DNA of 64,000 bases from Sphingorhabdus sp. M41 (GTDB lineage Bacteria > Pseudomonadota > Alphaproteobacteria > Sphingomonadales > Sphingomonadaceae). Numbering within the stretch: position 1 is the stretch's first letter; each line of letters starts with the position of its first letter. Both the position numbers and the translations under genes were made by a program. The stretch is from the NCBI RefSeq assembly GCF_001586275.1, contig NZ_CP014545.1, positions 3,002,501 through 3,066,500 on the forward strand, read 5' to 3'. Under the pieces are notes generated by a model, which searched no databases, was not told the DNA's origin, and saw nothing but the letters and a program-made list of their open reading frames with translations. Shown here piece after piece: positions 24,645 to 33,827 of the stretch.

Positions 24645-26088
24645 CCATCCCTTTGCGCTGACCGAGAAAATCCGCGGCGCGATGGTGATCATGGCGGCGG
24701 ACCGGCAGGCGGTGTCTTTGGGCCTGGGTCCCGGCATGAAGCTCGCCGACGCGCGGGCGCGGGTGCCCGACCTGCTCGCCTTTGACCATCAGCCGCTGGC
24801 CGATGCGGATCTGCTGTCGCGGCTGGCGGAAGCTTGCGAGCGCTATACGCCGATGGTGGCGGTAGAGCCGCCTTATGCCTTGATCCTCGACATCACCGGT
24901 GCGGCGCATCTGCACGGCAATGAGGAAAGGCTGGCGCAGGATGCCGAGGACCGGCTCGATGCGGTCGGCTATAGCGCCTGCTGGGCGCTGGCCGGAACCG
25001 CCGACGCGGCGCTGGCACTGGCGCGGCACGGTCTGAAGGAAGGTGCGGAGGCGCAGCTGCCAGTGTCGGCGCTGGCCATGGACGCAAAGACCCACCAGTC
25101 GCTGGAACGGGCCGGGCTCTATCATATTGGCGATCTGGCCGAACGGCCGCGCGCCAATCTGGCGGCGCGGTTCGGGATGGAGCTAACGGTGCGGCTGGAC
25201 CGGATTCTCGGACTGGAAGATCGGCCGATCGACCCGCTGCGCCGGATTGGCAATGTGGTCACCGAGCGCCGCTTTGCCGAGCCTTTGACCCATATTGATG
25301 CTGCGCTGACATGCCTGTCCGAACTGTTCGCGGAAGCCTCCGAACGGCTCAACGAGCGCGGCCAGGGCGCGCGGATGATCCGGATGATGCTGTTCCGCTG
25401 CGATGGCGATGTCGCGCGGCTCGGTCTGGAGACGGGCACGCCGACCCGCGATGCAGCCCTTTTCCAACGCCTGCTGCGCGAACGGATCGAAGCGCTCAAC
25501 GACGAACTCAATCCGGGCTTCGGCTATGATCTGATCCGGCTGAGCATTGTCGCGTCGGAAGCGCTGGCCCCGCAGCAGTTGCGGCTCGAGGGCGGCGAGG
25601 ACCGGCGCGGCGATGAAGTCGCTCTGGTCAGCCAATTGAGCACAAGGCTGGGCCGCGACCGGGTGCAGAAATTTGCCCCCGCCAACAGCCATATTCCCGA
25701 ACAGGGCCTGCTCGCCCTGCCCGCGCTCAACGCCCCCGCACCCGTCCCGTGGAAAGCAGAGTCTCCCGACAATCCGCCTATGCGCCCTTTGCACATGTTC
25801 GACCCGCCGCAGCGCGTGCAGGTGATTGCCGAAGTCCCCGACGGCCCGCCCTATCGCTTCACCTGGCGGCGCAGGACCCATCAGGTGATCCGCTATGAAG
25901 GGCCGGAGCGGATTGCCTCGGAATGGTGGCAACGCAAGGACGGTCAACAGCCCGGCAGGGGCGGACTGACCCGCGACTATTATCGCGTCGAGGATGCCCG
26001 CGGCCGGCGCTACTGGCTGTTCCGCCACGGGCTTTACGGCGAGGAGAAAGCGAACCCGGACTGGTATGTGCATGGGCTGTTTGCTTGA
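24532..26088 (+). CDS. imuB: ImuB, inactive Y-family polymerase homologue
   Basis: The 518-residue protein begins with GTG within imuA (113-base overlap, other frame). The opening RTLALSLPWLPSERIIR resembles the start of the Y-family palm, but the usual catalytic DID/DE residues are absent, as is typical of ImuB; VVAVEPPYALILDITGA-type sequence stands where the SxDE motif should be. LSLPWLPSE, LGPGMKLADARARVPDL and the little-finger region follow, then a C-terminal tail with PYRFTWRRRTHQVI and GPERIASEWW. In known systems ImuB is the hub that binds DnaE2 and the beta clamp. A repeat element separates it from dnaE2. Confidence 0.9.
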   Translation: MTIKSSASNRASRERRTLALSLPWLPSERIIRAHGPPDHPFALTEKIRGAMVIMAADRQAVSLGLGPGMKLADARARVPDLLAFDHQPLADADLLSRLAEACERYTPMVAVEPPYALILDITGAAHLHGNEERLAQDAEDRLDAVGYSACWALAGTADAALALARHGLKEGAEAQLPVSALAMDAKTHQSLERAGLYHIGDLAERPRANLAARFGMELTVRLDRILGLEDRPIDPLRRIGNVVTERRFAEPLTHIDAALTCLSELFAEASERLNERGQGARMIRMMLFRCDGDVARLGLETGTPTRDAALFQRLLRERIEALNDELNPGFGYDLIRLSIVASEALAPQQLRLEGGEDRRGDEVALVSQLSTRLGRDRVQKFAPANSHIPEQGLLALPALNAPAPVPWKAESPDNPPMRPLHMFDPPQRVQVIAEVPDGPPYRFTWRRRTHQVIRYEGPERIASEWWQRKDGQQPGRGGLTRDYYRVEDARGRRYWLFRHGLYGEEKANPDWYVHGLFA

Positions 26089-26112
26089 TGGAGAATATCT
26101 GCTTTCCCAAAT

Positions 26113-26176
26113 CCGTTCGTGTCGAGCGCAGTCGAGACACGGCTAGCGGCCTCTCGACTTCGCTCGAGGCGAACGG
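26113..26176. repeat. palindromic repeat, family B copy 1
   Basis: This 64-base element begins CCGTTCGTGTCGAGC and ends CTCGAGGCGAACGG, so the ends pair in an imperfect hairpin. Related copies are at 33719, 57213, 58478 and 63849. It lies between imuB and dnaE2 inside the operon. Confidence 0.7.
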
Positions 26177-26191
26177 ACGCAGCTCCTCGCA

Positions 26192-29100
26192 ATGACGGCC
26201 TTCGCCGAACTCGCGGCCTCCAGCCATTACAGTTTCCTGCGCGGCGCCTCTTCCCCCGCCGACATGGTGATGCAGGCGATGGCTCTCGGCATGACCGGCA
26301 TCGGCATTGCCGACCGCAACAGCGTTGCCGGGGTTGTCCGCGCGCATGGTGCCCTGCGCCGGGCGCGCGAGGATGCTACGGAGGAGGGGCTGGTGCTGCC
26401 GGATTTCAAGCTGATCGTCGGGTCGCGGCTGGTCTTTGCCGATGATACGCCGGAGGTGATTGTCTATCCGCTGGGCCGGCGCGGCTGGGGGCGGCTGACC
26501 CGGCTGCTCTCGGCCGGCAATTTGCGGGCGGAGAAGGGGGATTGTTTTCTCTATGCGGCGGATTTGCTGGAATGGTGCAGCGAGGACTGGGCGCTGATCA
26601 TTTTAGCCCCTCCTCTTCAGAGGAGGGGTTGGGGTGGTGGCGAGGCGAAAGCCGAGCTTCGGCATCGAGCCGAACCTCGGCTATCCCACCCCAACCCCTC
26701 CCTTGAAAGGGAGGGGCTTATTCGGCAGCTTCACTCCCACACCCCCCATATCTGGCTGGGCGCCGCCATGCCGCGCTCCGGTCCCGACAAGCGCCATCTC
26801 GCCAGACTCCACAGTCTCTCCGAAGCAACCGGCATCCCCATCCTCGCCACAAACAACCCACTCTATGCAACACCCGAACAGCGCCCGCTCCACGATATCC
26901 TGACCTGCATTGCCGAGAAGACCACGATCGACAAAGCCGGCCGCCTGCTCGCCGCCAATGCCGAACGATTTCTCAAAGGCCCGGCAGAAATGGCGCGCCT
27001 GTTCCGCGACCATCCCGAAGCGCTGGCCGAGACGCAGAAGCTGCTCGATCTGGTCACCTTCACGCTCGACGAGCTCAGCTATCATTATCCCGAAGAACCG
27101 GTGCCCGCAGGCTGGACCCCGCAGGGCTGGCTCGCACATCTGACATGGACCGCCGCCCATGAACGGCATGGCGAGACGCTTCCCGAACGGTTGCGCGCCA
27201 AGGTCGAGGAGGAATTGCGGCTGATCGAGAAGATGGAATATGCGCCCTATTTCCTGACCGTCCACGATATTGTCAAATTTGCCCAGGATCAGGGCATTCT
27301 CTGCCAGGGACGCGGATCGGCGGCGAACAGCGCGGTCTGCTATCTGCTCGGCATCACCTCGGCCGACCCGATGGAACATGATCTGCTCTTCTCGCGCTTC
27401 ATCTCCGAGGAACGGCGCGAACCGCCGGATATTGATGTCGATTTCGAACATGAACGGCGCGAAGAGGTGATCCAGTATATCTATGCGCGCTATGGCCGCC
27501 ACCGCGCCGGGATTGCTGCCACGGTGGTCCATTATCGCTCGCGCAGCGCGATCCGCGAGGTCGGCAAGGCACTTGGCCTGTCGGAGGATATCACCAGCCG
27601 CCTGTCGAGCACCGTCTGGGGCAGCCATGGCGGCAAGAAGCCTGGCAAGCGCTTTGCCGAGACCGGTCTCGACCCGGACAATCCGGAAATCCGGCGGCTG
27701 GGTGATCTGGTGCAGCAGATACTGCAATTCCCCCGCCACCTGTCGCAGCATGTCGGCGGCTTTGTCCTGACCCAGGACCGGCTCGACGAGACCGTGCCGA
27801 TCCACAATGCCGCGATGGACGACCGCACGTTCATCGAGTGGGACAAGGATGATATCGACACGCTCGGCCTGATGAAGGTCGATATATTGGCGCTCGGCAT
27901 GCTGACCTGCATCCGCAAGGCGTTTGATATGCTGGAGAGCATCAACATCCTCCCTGAAGCGTCAGCTTCGGGGAGGGGGACCACGCGAAGCGTGGTGGAG
28001 GGGTCCCGGCTTCGACCAGATGCCCCTCCGTCACGCCTTCGGCGCGCCACCTCCCAAAAGCTGCTCTTCGGGGAGGAAAAATGGACCCTCCAGAACGTCC
28101 CCCACGAAGACTCCGCCACCTATGACATGCTGTGCAAGGGCGACAGTATCGGCGTGTTCCAGGTCGAGAGCCGGGCCCAGATCAACATGCTGCCGCGGCT
28201 GAAGCCGCGCGAATTTTATGATCTGGTGATTCAGGTGGCTATTGTCCGGCCCGGCCCGATCGAGGGCGATATGGTCCATCCCTATCTGCGACGGCGCAGC
28301 AGGATAGAGAAGGTAACGCTGCCCTCACCGAAACCGCCACATGATCCGGATGAACTGAAGTCCGTGCTCGGTCGGACATTCGGCGTGCCTTTGTTTCAGG
28401 AACAGGCGATGAAACTGGCGATCGTCGCCGCCGATTTCTCTCCCGCCGATGCCAACCGGTTGCGCCGCGCGATGGCGACCTTTCGCAATGTCGGCACGAT
28501 CCACCATTTCGAAGCGAAGATGATCGAGGGCATGACTGCCAAGGGCTATGACCGGGATTTCGCCGAGCGCTGCTACAAGCAGATTCAGGGCTTTGGCAGC
28601 TATGGCTTTCCCGAAAGCCACGCGATCAGCTTTGCCCGACTGGTCTATGTCTCGAGCTGGATCAAGTGCCACCACCCGGCGGTGTTCGCGGCGGCTTTGC
28701 TCAACTCGCAGCCGATGGGCTTTTACGCGCCGGCGCAGCTTGTCCGGGACGCGCGCGAACACGGGGTGGAGGTGCGGGAACCGGATGTGAATTTCAGTGG
28801 CTGGGATAATCGGGTGGAGAGGAATACTCCCCTCCCGCTTGCGGGAGGGGTCGGGGGTGGGCCCGAGATCCAAGACAAACCCACCCCTAGCCCCTCCCGC
28901 AAGCGGGAGGGGGACGTCTCCCTCCGCATCGGGCTGCGCCAGATCGACGGTTTCCGCGAAACATGGGCCAGCCAGATCCTCGCCGCGCGGCCGTTCCGGA
29001 CGATCGAGGAACTCGCCCATAAAGCCAATCTCCCGGCCCGCGCGCTGCGCCTGCTCGCCGATGCCGATGCCTGCCGGTCGCTGGGACTCGATCGTCGTCA

Positions 29101-29782
29101 GGCGCTGTGGGAAGTGCGCCGGACTCCGGTCAACACCCTGCCGCTGTTCGAGGCCGCGCAGGCGAAGGAACTGGGACAGGAAGCGGATGCGCATCTGCCC
29201 GCCATGACCAAGGGCGAACATGTCGTCGCCGATTACCAGAGCGTCCGCCTGTCGCTGAAAGGTCATCCGATGGAGTTTCTGCGCGCACGCTTGCGGGAGA
29301 TGGGCGTGCTCAGCTGTGCAGAACTTGCGCAGGCCAAGAACGGTTCGCAGGCAAAGGTCGCCGGTGTCGTGCTGATCCGCCAGCGGCCCGGCAAGGGCAA
29401 TGCGGTGTTCATCACGCTCGAGGATGAAAGCGGAGTCGCCAACCTTTTGCTCTGGGCCAGCCGCTTTGAAAAAATGCGCCGGCCGGTGATGGCGGCCCGG
29501 CTGATGCTCGCCACCGGAGAGGTGCAGCGCAGCGTCGAGGGTGTGACCCATTTGATGACCACGCGCGTGGAGGATTATACGTTCATGCTGGACGACATTT
29601 CCGACCGCGACCGACCGGACATGCCGATGGCCCGCGCCGACGAGGTCAGGCGGCCGGTCTATCGCAACGAGGACCGGCAGGCGGCAAGAGCCGCTGGATC
29701 AGCGCCGTCGCATGTTGCCAGCTCCAATGGCGGTCATCCGCGCAATGTCCGGATATTGCCCAAGTCGCGTGATTTTCATTGA
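26192..29782 (+). CDS. dnaE2: error-prone DNA polymerase III alpha subunit DnaE2
   Basis: The 1196-residue protein is about 110 residues longer than usual DnaE2 (about 1080). It has the N-terminal PHP domain (FAELAASSHYSFLRG, GIGIADRNSVAGVVRAH) and polymerase blocks CQGRGSAANSAVCYLLG, PDIDVDFEHERREEVIQYIY and GIFQVESRAQ-like IGVFQVESRAQINMLPR. The OB-fold region near the end is VAGVVLIRQRPGKGNAVFITLEDE. Three in-frame repeat insertions add about 38, 43 and 28 residues near residues 139, 587 and 881. All catalytic blocks lie outside the insertions, so activity may persist. It is the last gene of the SOS operon. Confidence 0.92.
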   Translation: MTAFAELAASSHYSFLRGASSPADMVMQAMALGMTGIGIADRNSVAGVVRAHGALRRAREDATEEGLVLPDFKLIVGSRLVFADDTPEVIVYPLGRRGWGRLTRLLSAGNLRAEKGDCFLYAADLLEWCSEDWALIILAPPLQRRGWGGGEAKAELRHRAEPRLSHPNPSLEREGLIRQLHSHTPHIWLGAAMPRSGPDKRHLARLHSLSEATGIPILATNNPLYATPEQRPLHDILTCIAEKTTIDKAGRLLAANAERFLKGPAEMARLFRDHPEALAETQKLLDLVTFTLDELSYHYPEEPVPAGWTPQGWLAHLTWTAAHERHGETLPERLRAKVEEELRLIEKMEYAPYFLTVHDIVKFAQDQGILCQGRGSAANSAVCYLLGITSADPMEHDLLFSRFISEERREPPDIDVDFEHERREEVIQYIYARYGRHRAGIAATVVHYRSRSAIREVGKALGLSEDITSRLSSTVWGSHGGKKPGKRFAETGLDPDNPEIRRLGDLVQQILQFPRHLSQHVGGFVLTQDRLDETVPIHNAAMDDRTFIEWDKDDIDTLGLMKVDILALGMLTCIRKAFDMLESINILPEASASGRGTTRSVVEGSRLRPDAPPSRLRRATSQKLLFGEEKWTLQNVPHEDSATYDMLCKGDSIGVFQVESRAQINMLPRLKPREFYDLVIQVAIVRPGPIEGDMVHPYLRRRSRIEKVTLPSPKPPHDPDELKSVLGRTFGVPLFQEQAMKLAIVAADFSPADANRLRRAMATFRNVGTIHHFEAKMIEGMTAKGYDRDFAERCYKQIQGFGSYGFPESHAISFARLVYVSSWIKCHHPAVFAAALLNSQPMGFYAPAQLVRDAREHGVEVREPDVNFSGWDNRVERNTPLPLAGGVGGGPEIQDKPTPSPSRKREGDVSLRIGLRQIDGFRETWASQILAARPFRTIEELAHKANLPARALRLLADADACRSLGLDRRQALWEVRRTPVNTLPLFEAAQAKELGQEADAHLPAMTKGEHVVADYQSVRLSLKGHPMEFLRARLREMGVLSCAELAQAKNGSQAKVAGVVLIRQRPGKGNAVFITLEDESGVANLLLWASRFEKMRRPVMAARLMLATGEVQRSVEGVTHLMTTRVEDYTFMLDDISDRDRPDMPMARADEVRRPVYRNEDRQAARAAGSAPSHVASSNGGHPRNVRILPKSRDFH
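26605..26718. repeat. palindromic repeat, family A copy 3, inside dnaE2
   Basis: This 114-base (38-codon) copy has the same end hairpins as the copies at 18396 and 20681. It encodes APPLQRRGWGGGEAKAELRH and onward to LEREGLI in the DnaE2 PHP domain. Its length is a multiple of three and its reading direction lacks stops, so the polymerase frame is kept. Confidence 0.85.
27948..28076. repeat. palindromic repeat inside dnaE2, second insertion
   Basis: About 129 bases contain a left hairpin (CCTCCCTGAAGCGTCAGCTTCG region) and right CCACCTCCC...GGGGAGG ends, with an inner CCACGCGAAGCGTGG palindrome. It encodes ASASGRGTTRSVVEGSRLRP and a further 20 residues or so between the blocks FDMLESI and WTLQNVPHED of DnaE2. 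It is a different sequence from families A and B. The edges are estimated. Confidence 0.75.
28829..28912. repeat. palindromic repeat inside dnaE2, third insertion
   Basis: Two perfect hairpins, CCCCTCCCGC-TT-GCGGGAGGGG at 28829-28850 and CCCCTCCCGC-AA-GCGGGAGGGG at 28891-28912, bound an 84-base element (28 codons). The inner GGGGGTGGGC and CCCACCCCTAG also pair. It encodes PLPLAGGVGGGPEIQDKPTP and more just before LRIGLRQIDGFRE. Confidence 0.82.
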
Positions 29783-29831
29783 TCGGAATGATCGGCATCC
29801 CGCCAATTTAAATGGCAGCTCAAACGGCAGC

Positions 29832-31748
29832 TCAGCCGATGAGCGCGCCACGCCCAATATATGTTTCTGCCACCATATTTTGCTCTTCAATCTGTAACAG
29901 CAGATCGCTTGCGGTCATCGGCACTCCGAAAAGATATCCCTGAACCATATGCGTTCCCACCCGTTTCGCAATGATCAGCTGAAGTTCGTCTTCAACCCCT
30001 TCGAGGAGGCACTCCACGCCCAGTGTTTTGGCCATTCCGACCAGTGAATGGAGAAGCTTCTCTGTCATTGGATCCGCGACATTCTTCATGAAGGAGCGGT
30101 CGACCTTGAGCTTGCTGATCGGCAGCGTACGAAGATAGCTGAAGTTGGAATAACCGGTCCCGAAATCGTCAAGTGCCAGCGGATGTCCAAGGGCGGACAA
30201 GCGGAGCATATTGCGGCTGGCTTTGCTCGTATCCGCCATCATCGCCGTTTCGGTAACTTCAAATTCGAGCAAGGCCGGATTCAATCCGCTGACTTCGACC
30301 TGTTCGACAATCTGATCGATGATCGGATCGGAAATCAGATCATGTCCCGAGAGATTTATCGAAAGCGGAATCAGGTCATCCCGATCTTTGAGGAGAGCGA
30401 TCGCCTGTTTCAGCACGGCAAGTGTAATATTGGCAATCAGGCCGCTTTCCTCGGCAACCTCGATGAAGCGGGCGGGCATTATGTCGCCAATGATCGGACT
30501 GCTCCATCGTGCGAGCGCTTCAGCGCGAACAATCCGGTTTTGTCCCAGATCAAATTGCGGCTGGAAGAGCAGTTCAATTTCGCTATCAAAATCGGCAACG
30601 CGCAGGGCTTGTTCTATCTTGAACCGTTCTGCAGCGACCCGCGCATGTTCCTCGCGGAAAACAATCACTCTATTCTTGCCGTGTTTTTTTGCATGTAAAA
30701 GTGCGTAATCAGCGTCTCGAATAAGCTGTGAGTCGCTTTCTTCAGGGTCGATCTGCTGACAACCGATAGAAGCGGAAATCTGAATAAGCCTGTCTTCGAT
30801 CAGATATACGCGAGCGACATATTCCAGCAGTCCCTGGCACCAGGCGTCGACAATGGTCTCTTCCGCGCTGTGGGGAAGAATAATATTGAATTCATCCCCT
30901 CCCATACGGCTAACATGCGCCTCGTCGCCGCAATAGTCCTGCATCCGGGTCGCGACCATCTTCAACAGTTCGTCACCGATCAAATGACCGTAACCGTCAT
31001 TCACCGCTTTGAAGCCGTCCAGATCGAGCAAGACAAGCCAGATAGAGCCGCCTGACTCCGCATCCTTTTTAATCTGCTGGAAAGATTCAAAAAAGGCCCG
31101 GCGATTTGGCAAGCCGGTCAGACTGTCCGACAGGGATAAATGGCGCATCTCCTCGCTAAGCAGTTGCGCTTCTTGAAGTCTTTTTTCCGCTTCGTTTCTC
31201 GCGAAAGCGGTTCGGCCGACCGCCCGGCGCAAGAAAAAGGTGATGGCAATCGCACTCATCGCCGCAGAAGATACGACGAAACTATAGTTGGTCACCTGCT
31301 CTGGCGCATTCTTCAGAAGCACATAAAATAATCCGGCAATTACCGCTACGATAGAGATGAGTGCCTGGTTCAGGCTGCTGCAGGCCAATGCGAAGACCAT
31401 CACCATGATGATGAAATAGACGAGATTGGCCTGAGAAAAATCAATCTCCATCGCCACCATGACATTTGTAAGCATGAGCAGATTGGCAATGGTTGTAACA
31501 ACATGAAGCCTTGCGATGGCGATAGGATTGCGAAGTCTGTACCAAAATATGGCGAGCGTTATGCAGGCAATGGTCGACACCGAAACAATGGCCAGTAGAT
31601 TTGTTCCGCTGTGCACAAAGAGATGCATCACCGTCATCACCGCATAATAAGCGCCAGCAACTCCGAAATAGCCTCGGAGCATCGGCCGGTAAATTTTGGC
31701 AACGAACGGATTGAAATCCGCACTGGTCGAGATGGATGCAACGGTCAT
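29832..31748 (-). CDS. membrane GGDEF-EAL protein (diguanylate cyclase/phosphodiesterase)
   Basis: The 638-residue protein has about six membrane helices in residues 20-175, then a GGDEF domain (about 200-365) with an intact RMGGDEFNII signature and an EAL domain (about 380-625) with AEALARW, LDDFGTGYS and EGVEDE. Both active sites look intact, so it could make or degrade cyclic di-GMP. No RxxD inhibitory site precedes GGDEF. ATG at 31748 is chosen; a TTG ten codons upstream is possible. It is monocistronic and convergent with dnaE2. It probably sets local c-di-GMP levels for motility or biofilm from a membrane sensor of unknown signal. Confidence 0.92.
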   Translation of the reverse strand: MTVASISTSADFNPFVAKIYRPMLRGYFGVAGAYYAVMTVMHLFVHSGTNLLAIVSVSTIACITLAIFWYRLRNPIAIARLHVVTTIANLLMLTNVMVAMEIDFSQANLVYFIIMVMVFALACSSLNQALISIVAVIAGLFYVLLKNAPEQVTNYSFVVSSAAMSAIAITFFLRRAVGRTAFARNEAEKRLQEAQLLSEEMRHLSLSDSLTGLPNRRAFFESFQQIKKDAESGGSIWLVLLDLDGFKAVNDGYGHLIGDELLKMVATRMQDYCGDEAHVSRMGGDEFNIILPHSAEETIVDAWCQGLLEYVARVYLIEDRLIQISASIGCQQIDPEESDSQLIRDADYALLHAKKHGKNRVIVFREEHARVAAERFKIEQALRVADFDSEIELLFQPQFDLGQNRIVRAEALARWSSPIIGDIMPARFIEVAEESGLIANITLAVLKQAIALLKDRDDLIPLSINLSGHDLISDPIIDQIVEQVEVSGLNPALLEFEVTETAMMADTSKASRNMLRLSALGHPLALDDFGTGYSNFSYLRTLPISKLKVDRSFMKNVADPMTEKLLHSLVGMAKTLGVECLLEGVEDELQLIIAKRVGTHMVQGYLFGVPMTASDLLLQIEEQNMVAETYIGRGALIG

Positions 31749-32038
31749 AATTTGCGGCTGTAAGCGTGTTCCCGACAATGTTGTTATCTTGTTATGCTGT
31801 AATTACGTCATTATCCTGCAAAAATTAATATGCGGTCTTCCAGCGAAACGCCCGCGTTCAACGGCCTTTGCAAGGGCTTCGGAAACGAGCCATATGAACG
31901 GAACAGATTACCAGCGAGCCGGATCCTCCGAAACGGACCGCCAACCCGCAACTGAAACTTGCAAAGCCGGCCACAACAGCCTATAGTATCTTTTGAAACT
32001 ATATCGCGACTCCGCGCATATTATCTCGAGGAAATATT
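31749..32038. other. intergenic region before hppD
   Basis: These 290 bases separate divergent genes. I see no convincing gene; a 30-codon frame at 31893 lacks support. It should contain promoters for both sides, but no box stands out. Confidence 0.45.
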
Positions 32039-33139
32039 GTGGCTGATCTGTTTGAAAATCCCGTGGGCCTGGACGGCTTTGAATTTGTCGAATTTTGCGC
32101 GCCCGAACGCGACGTGCTCGAACCGGTATTCGCGGTCATGGGCTTTACCGAAATTGCCCAGCACCGCAGCAAGGATGTCCATCTCTGGCGGCAGGGCGGC
32201 ATCAATCTGATCATCAACTATGAGCCCAAATCGGCGGCCTGGTATTTTGCCCGCGAGCACGGCCCCTCGGCCTGCGGCATGGCCTTCCGGGTCAAGGACG
32301 CGCGCAAGGCTTATGCCTATCTGCTCGAAAAAGGCGCGGAACCCGTCAACGTGCAAACCGGACCGATGGAATTGCATATCCCGGCGATCCGCGGCATCGG
32401 CGGCGCTATTCTCTATCTGGTCGACCGCTATGACGGCGGCGAGCGCGGCGAGAACCTGTCCATCTACGATATCGATTTCGAATATCTGCCGGGAGTGGAC
32501 CGCAATCCCGTTGGCGCCGGTTTCCACACGATCGATCACCTGACCCACAATGTCTACGGCGGCCGGATGAAATATTGGGCGGATTATTACGAGACCCTGT
32601 TCAACTTCCGCGAAATCCGCTTCTTCGACATCAAGGGCGAATATACCGGCCTGACCTCCAAGGCGCTGACTGCGCCCGATGGCAAGATTCGCATCCCGCT
32701 GAACGAGGAAGGCGAAGGCGGCAAGGGCCAGATCGAAGAATTTCTGCGCGAGTTCAACGGCGAAGGCATCCAGCATATCGCGCTGATCTGTGATGATCTG
32801 ATCGGCTGCTGGGACCGGCTCAAGAAACTCGGCGTCCCCTTCATGACCGCGCCGCCGAACACCTATTATGAAATGCTCGACGGACGCCTGCCCGGTCATG
32901 GCGAGGACGTGAACGCACTGCAGACCCGCGGCATATTGCTCGACGGGACCACAGAAGGCGGCGAGCCGCGTCTGTTGCTGCAGATTTTCGCCGAAGCGCA
33001 AGTCGGACCGGTTTTCTTTGAATTCATCCAGAGAAAGGGCGATGATGGCTTTGGCGAGGGCAATTTCAAGGCCCTGTTCGAGAGCATCGAACGCGATCAG
33101 GTTGCGCGCGGGGTGCTGAATGTAGAGGAGCCGGTATAA
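32039..33139 (+). CDS. hppD: 4-hydroxyphenylpyruvate dioxygenase
   Basis: The 366-residue enzyme converts 4-hydroxyphenylpyruvate to homogentisate in tyrosine catabolism. It begins with GTG after GAGGAAAT. The two VOC halves carry the iron ligands: His in [14 protein letters not shown], His in [12 protein letters not shown] and Glu in [20 protein letters not shown], the C-terminal helix signature of HPPD. Its stop overlaps the start of the VOC gene by one base (TAATG), and the fumarylacetoacetase-like gene follows. Homogentisate dioxygenase and maleylacetoacetate isomerase are not in the window. Confidence 0.94.
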   Translation: MADLFENPVGLDGFEFVEFCAPERDVLEPVFAVMGFTEIAQHRSKDVHLWRQGGINLIINYEPKSAAWYFAREHGPSACGMAFRVKDARKAYAYLLEKGAEPVNVQTGPMELHIPAIRGIGGAILYLVDRYDGGERGENLSIYDIDFEYLPGVDRNPVGAGFHTIDHLTHNVYGGRMKYWADYYETLFNFREIRFFDIKGEYTGLTSKALTAPDGKIRIPLNEEGEGGKGQIEEFLREFNGEGIQHIALICDDLIGCWDRLKKLGVPFMTAPPNTYYEMLDGRLPGHGEDVNALQTRGILLDGTTEGGEPRLLLQIFAEAQVGPVFFEFIQRKGDDGFGEGNFKALFESIERDQVARGVLNVEEPV

Positions 33140-33687
33140 TGGCCGCACCAAAGATCGATGGCATCCACCATGTCGCCTATCGCTGCAAGGACGCGAAAGA
33201 GACGGTCGACTTCTACCAGCGGGTGATGGGCATGGATTTCCAGCTCGCCTTTGCCGAAAATGAAGTCCCGTCGACCGGCGAACATGATCCCTATATGCAC
33301 ATCTTTCTCGATGCCGGTGGCGGCAATGTCCTCGCCTTTTTCGAGCTGCCCGAGCAACCGGACATGGACCGCGACCAGAATACCCCGGCCTGGGTCCAGC
33401 ATATTGCCTTCAAGGTGGATACGCTCGACGATCTGATGGCGGCCAAGGCCAATGCCGAAGCCGAAGGGCTGGAAGTGCTCGGCCCCACCCATCACGGCAT
33501 TTTCAAGTCGATCTATTTCTTCGATCCCAACGGCCACCGGCTGGAACTGGCCTGCGATATCGGCACCGAGGAAGAGATGGCCGAATTGCGCCGCGTTGCT
33601 CCCGCGATGCTCGAGGAATGGAGCCGGACGAAGAAGGCACCGCAACATGCCGCCTGGCTGCACGAAAAAGCGCGCGACGAGCATTAG
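33139..33687 (+). CDS. VOC family protein, tyrosine catabolism locus
   Basis: The 182-residue protein is a single glyoxalase/bleomycin-resistance-type (VOC) fold enzyme. Candidate metal ligands are His in DGIHHVAYRCKD, His in VQHIAFKV and Glu in GHRLELACDIG. LAFFELPEQPDMDRDQNTPA lies between. It overlaps hppD by one base, so the two are coupled, which suggests a role in aromatic catabolism. It might be an extradiol-type or lyase enzyme on a homogentisate-derived compound. The C-terminal 40 residues are helical and charged (EEEMAELRRVAPAMLEEWSR). Confidence 0.85.
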   Translation: MAAPKIDGIHHVAYRCKDAKETVDFYQRVMGMDFQLAFAENEVPSTGEHDPYMHIFLDAGGGNVLAFFELPEQPDMDRDQNTPAWVQHIAFKVDTLDDLMAAKANAEAEGLEVLGPTHHGIFKSIYFFDPNGHRLELACDIGTEEEMAELRRVAPAMLEEWSRTKKAPQHAAWLHEKARDEH

Positions 33688-33718
33688 CTTGCCTTGCGCC
33701 GCATAAGCTCCTTTATTA

Positions 33719-33806
33719 CCGTTCGTGTCGAGCATAGTCGAGACACTGAGCCCACACGCACCGGTCTCTCGAATCCTGAGCTTGACGAAGGACTCGAGAC
33801 GAACGG
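33719..33806. repeat. palindromic repeat, family B copy 2
   Basis: An 88-base element starting CCGTTCGTGTCGAGCATAGTCG and ending CTCGAGACGAACGG, with an inner TCCTGAGCTTGACGAAGGACTC part. It lies between the VOC gene and the fumarylacetoacetase-like gene. Confidence 0.7.
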
Positions 33807-33827
33807 CAGACAGACCGAGGAACGCAC

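Noticed and set aside
27948-28076. Frameshift or assembly error within dnaE2
   Set aside because: The frame stays open and conserved blocks resume on both sides in the same frame, so the insertion is in frame rather than a disruption.
31893-31986. Small 30-residue gene before hppD
   Set aside because: No ribosome site at the right distance, no coding bias and no recognisable product.
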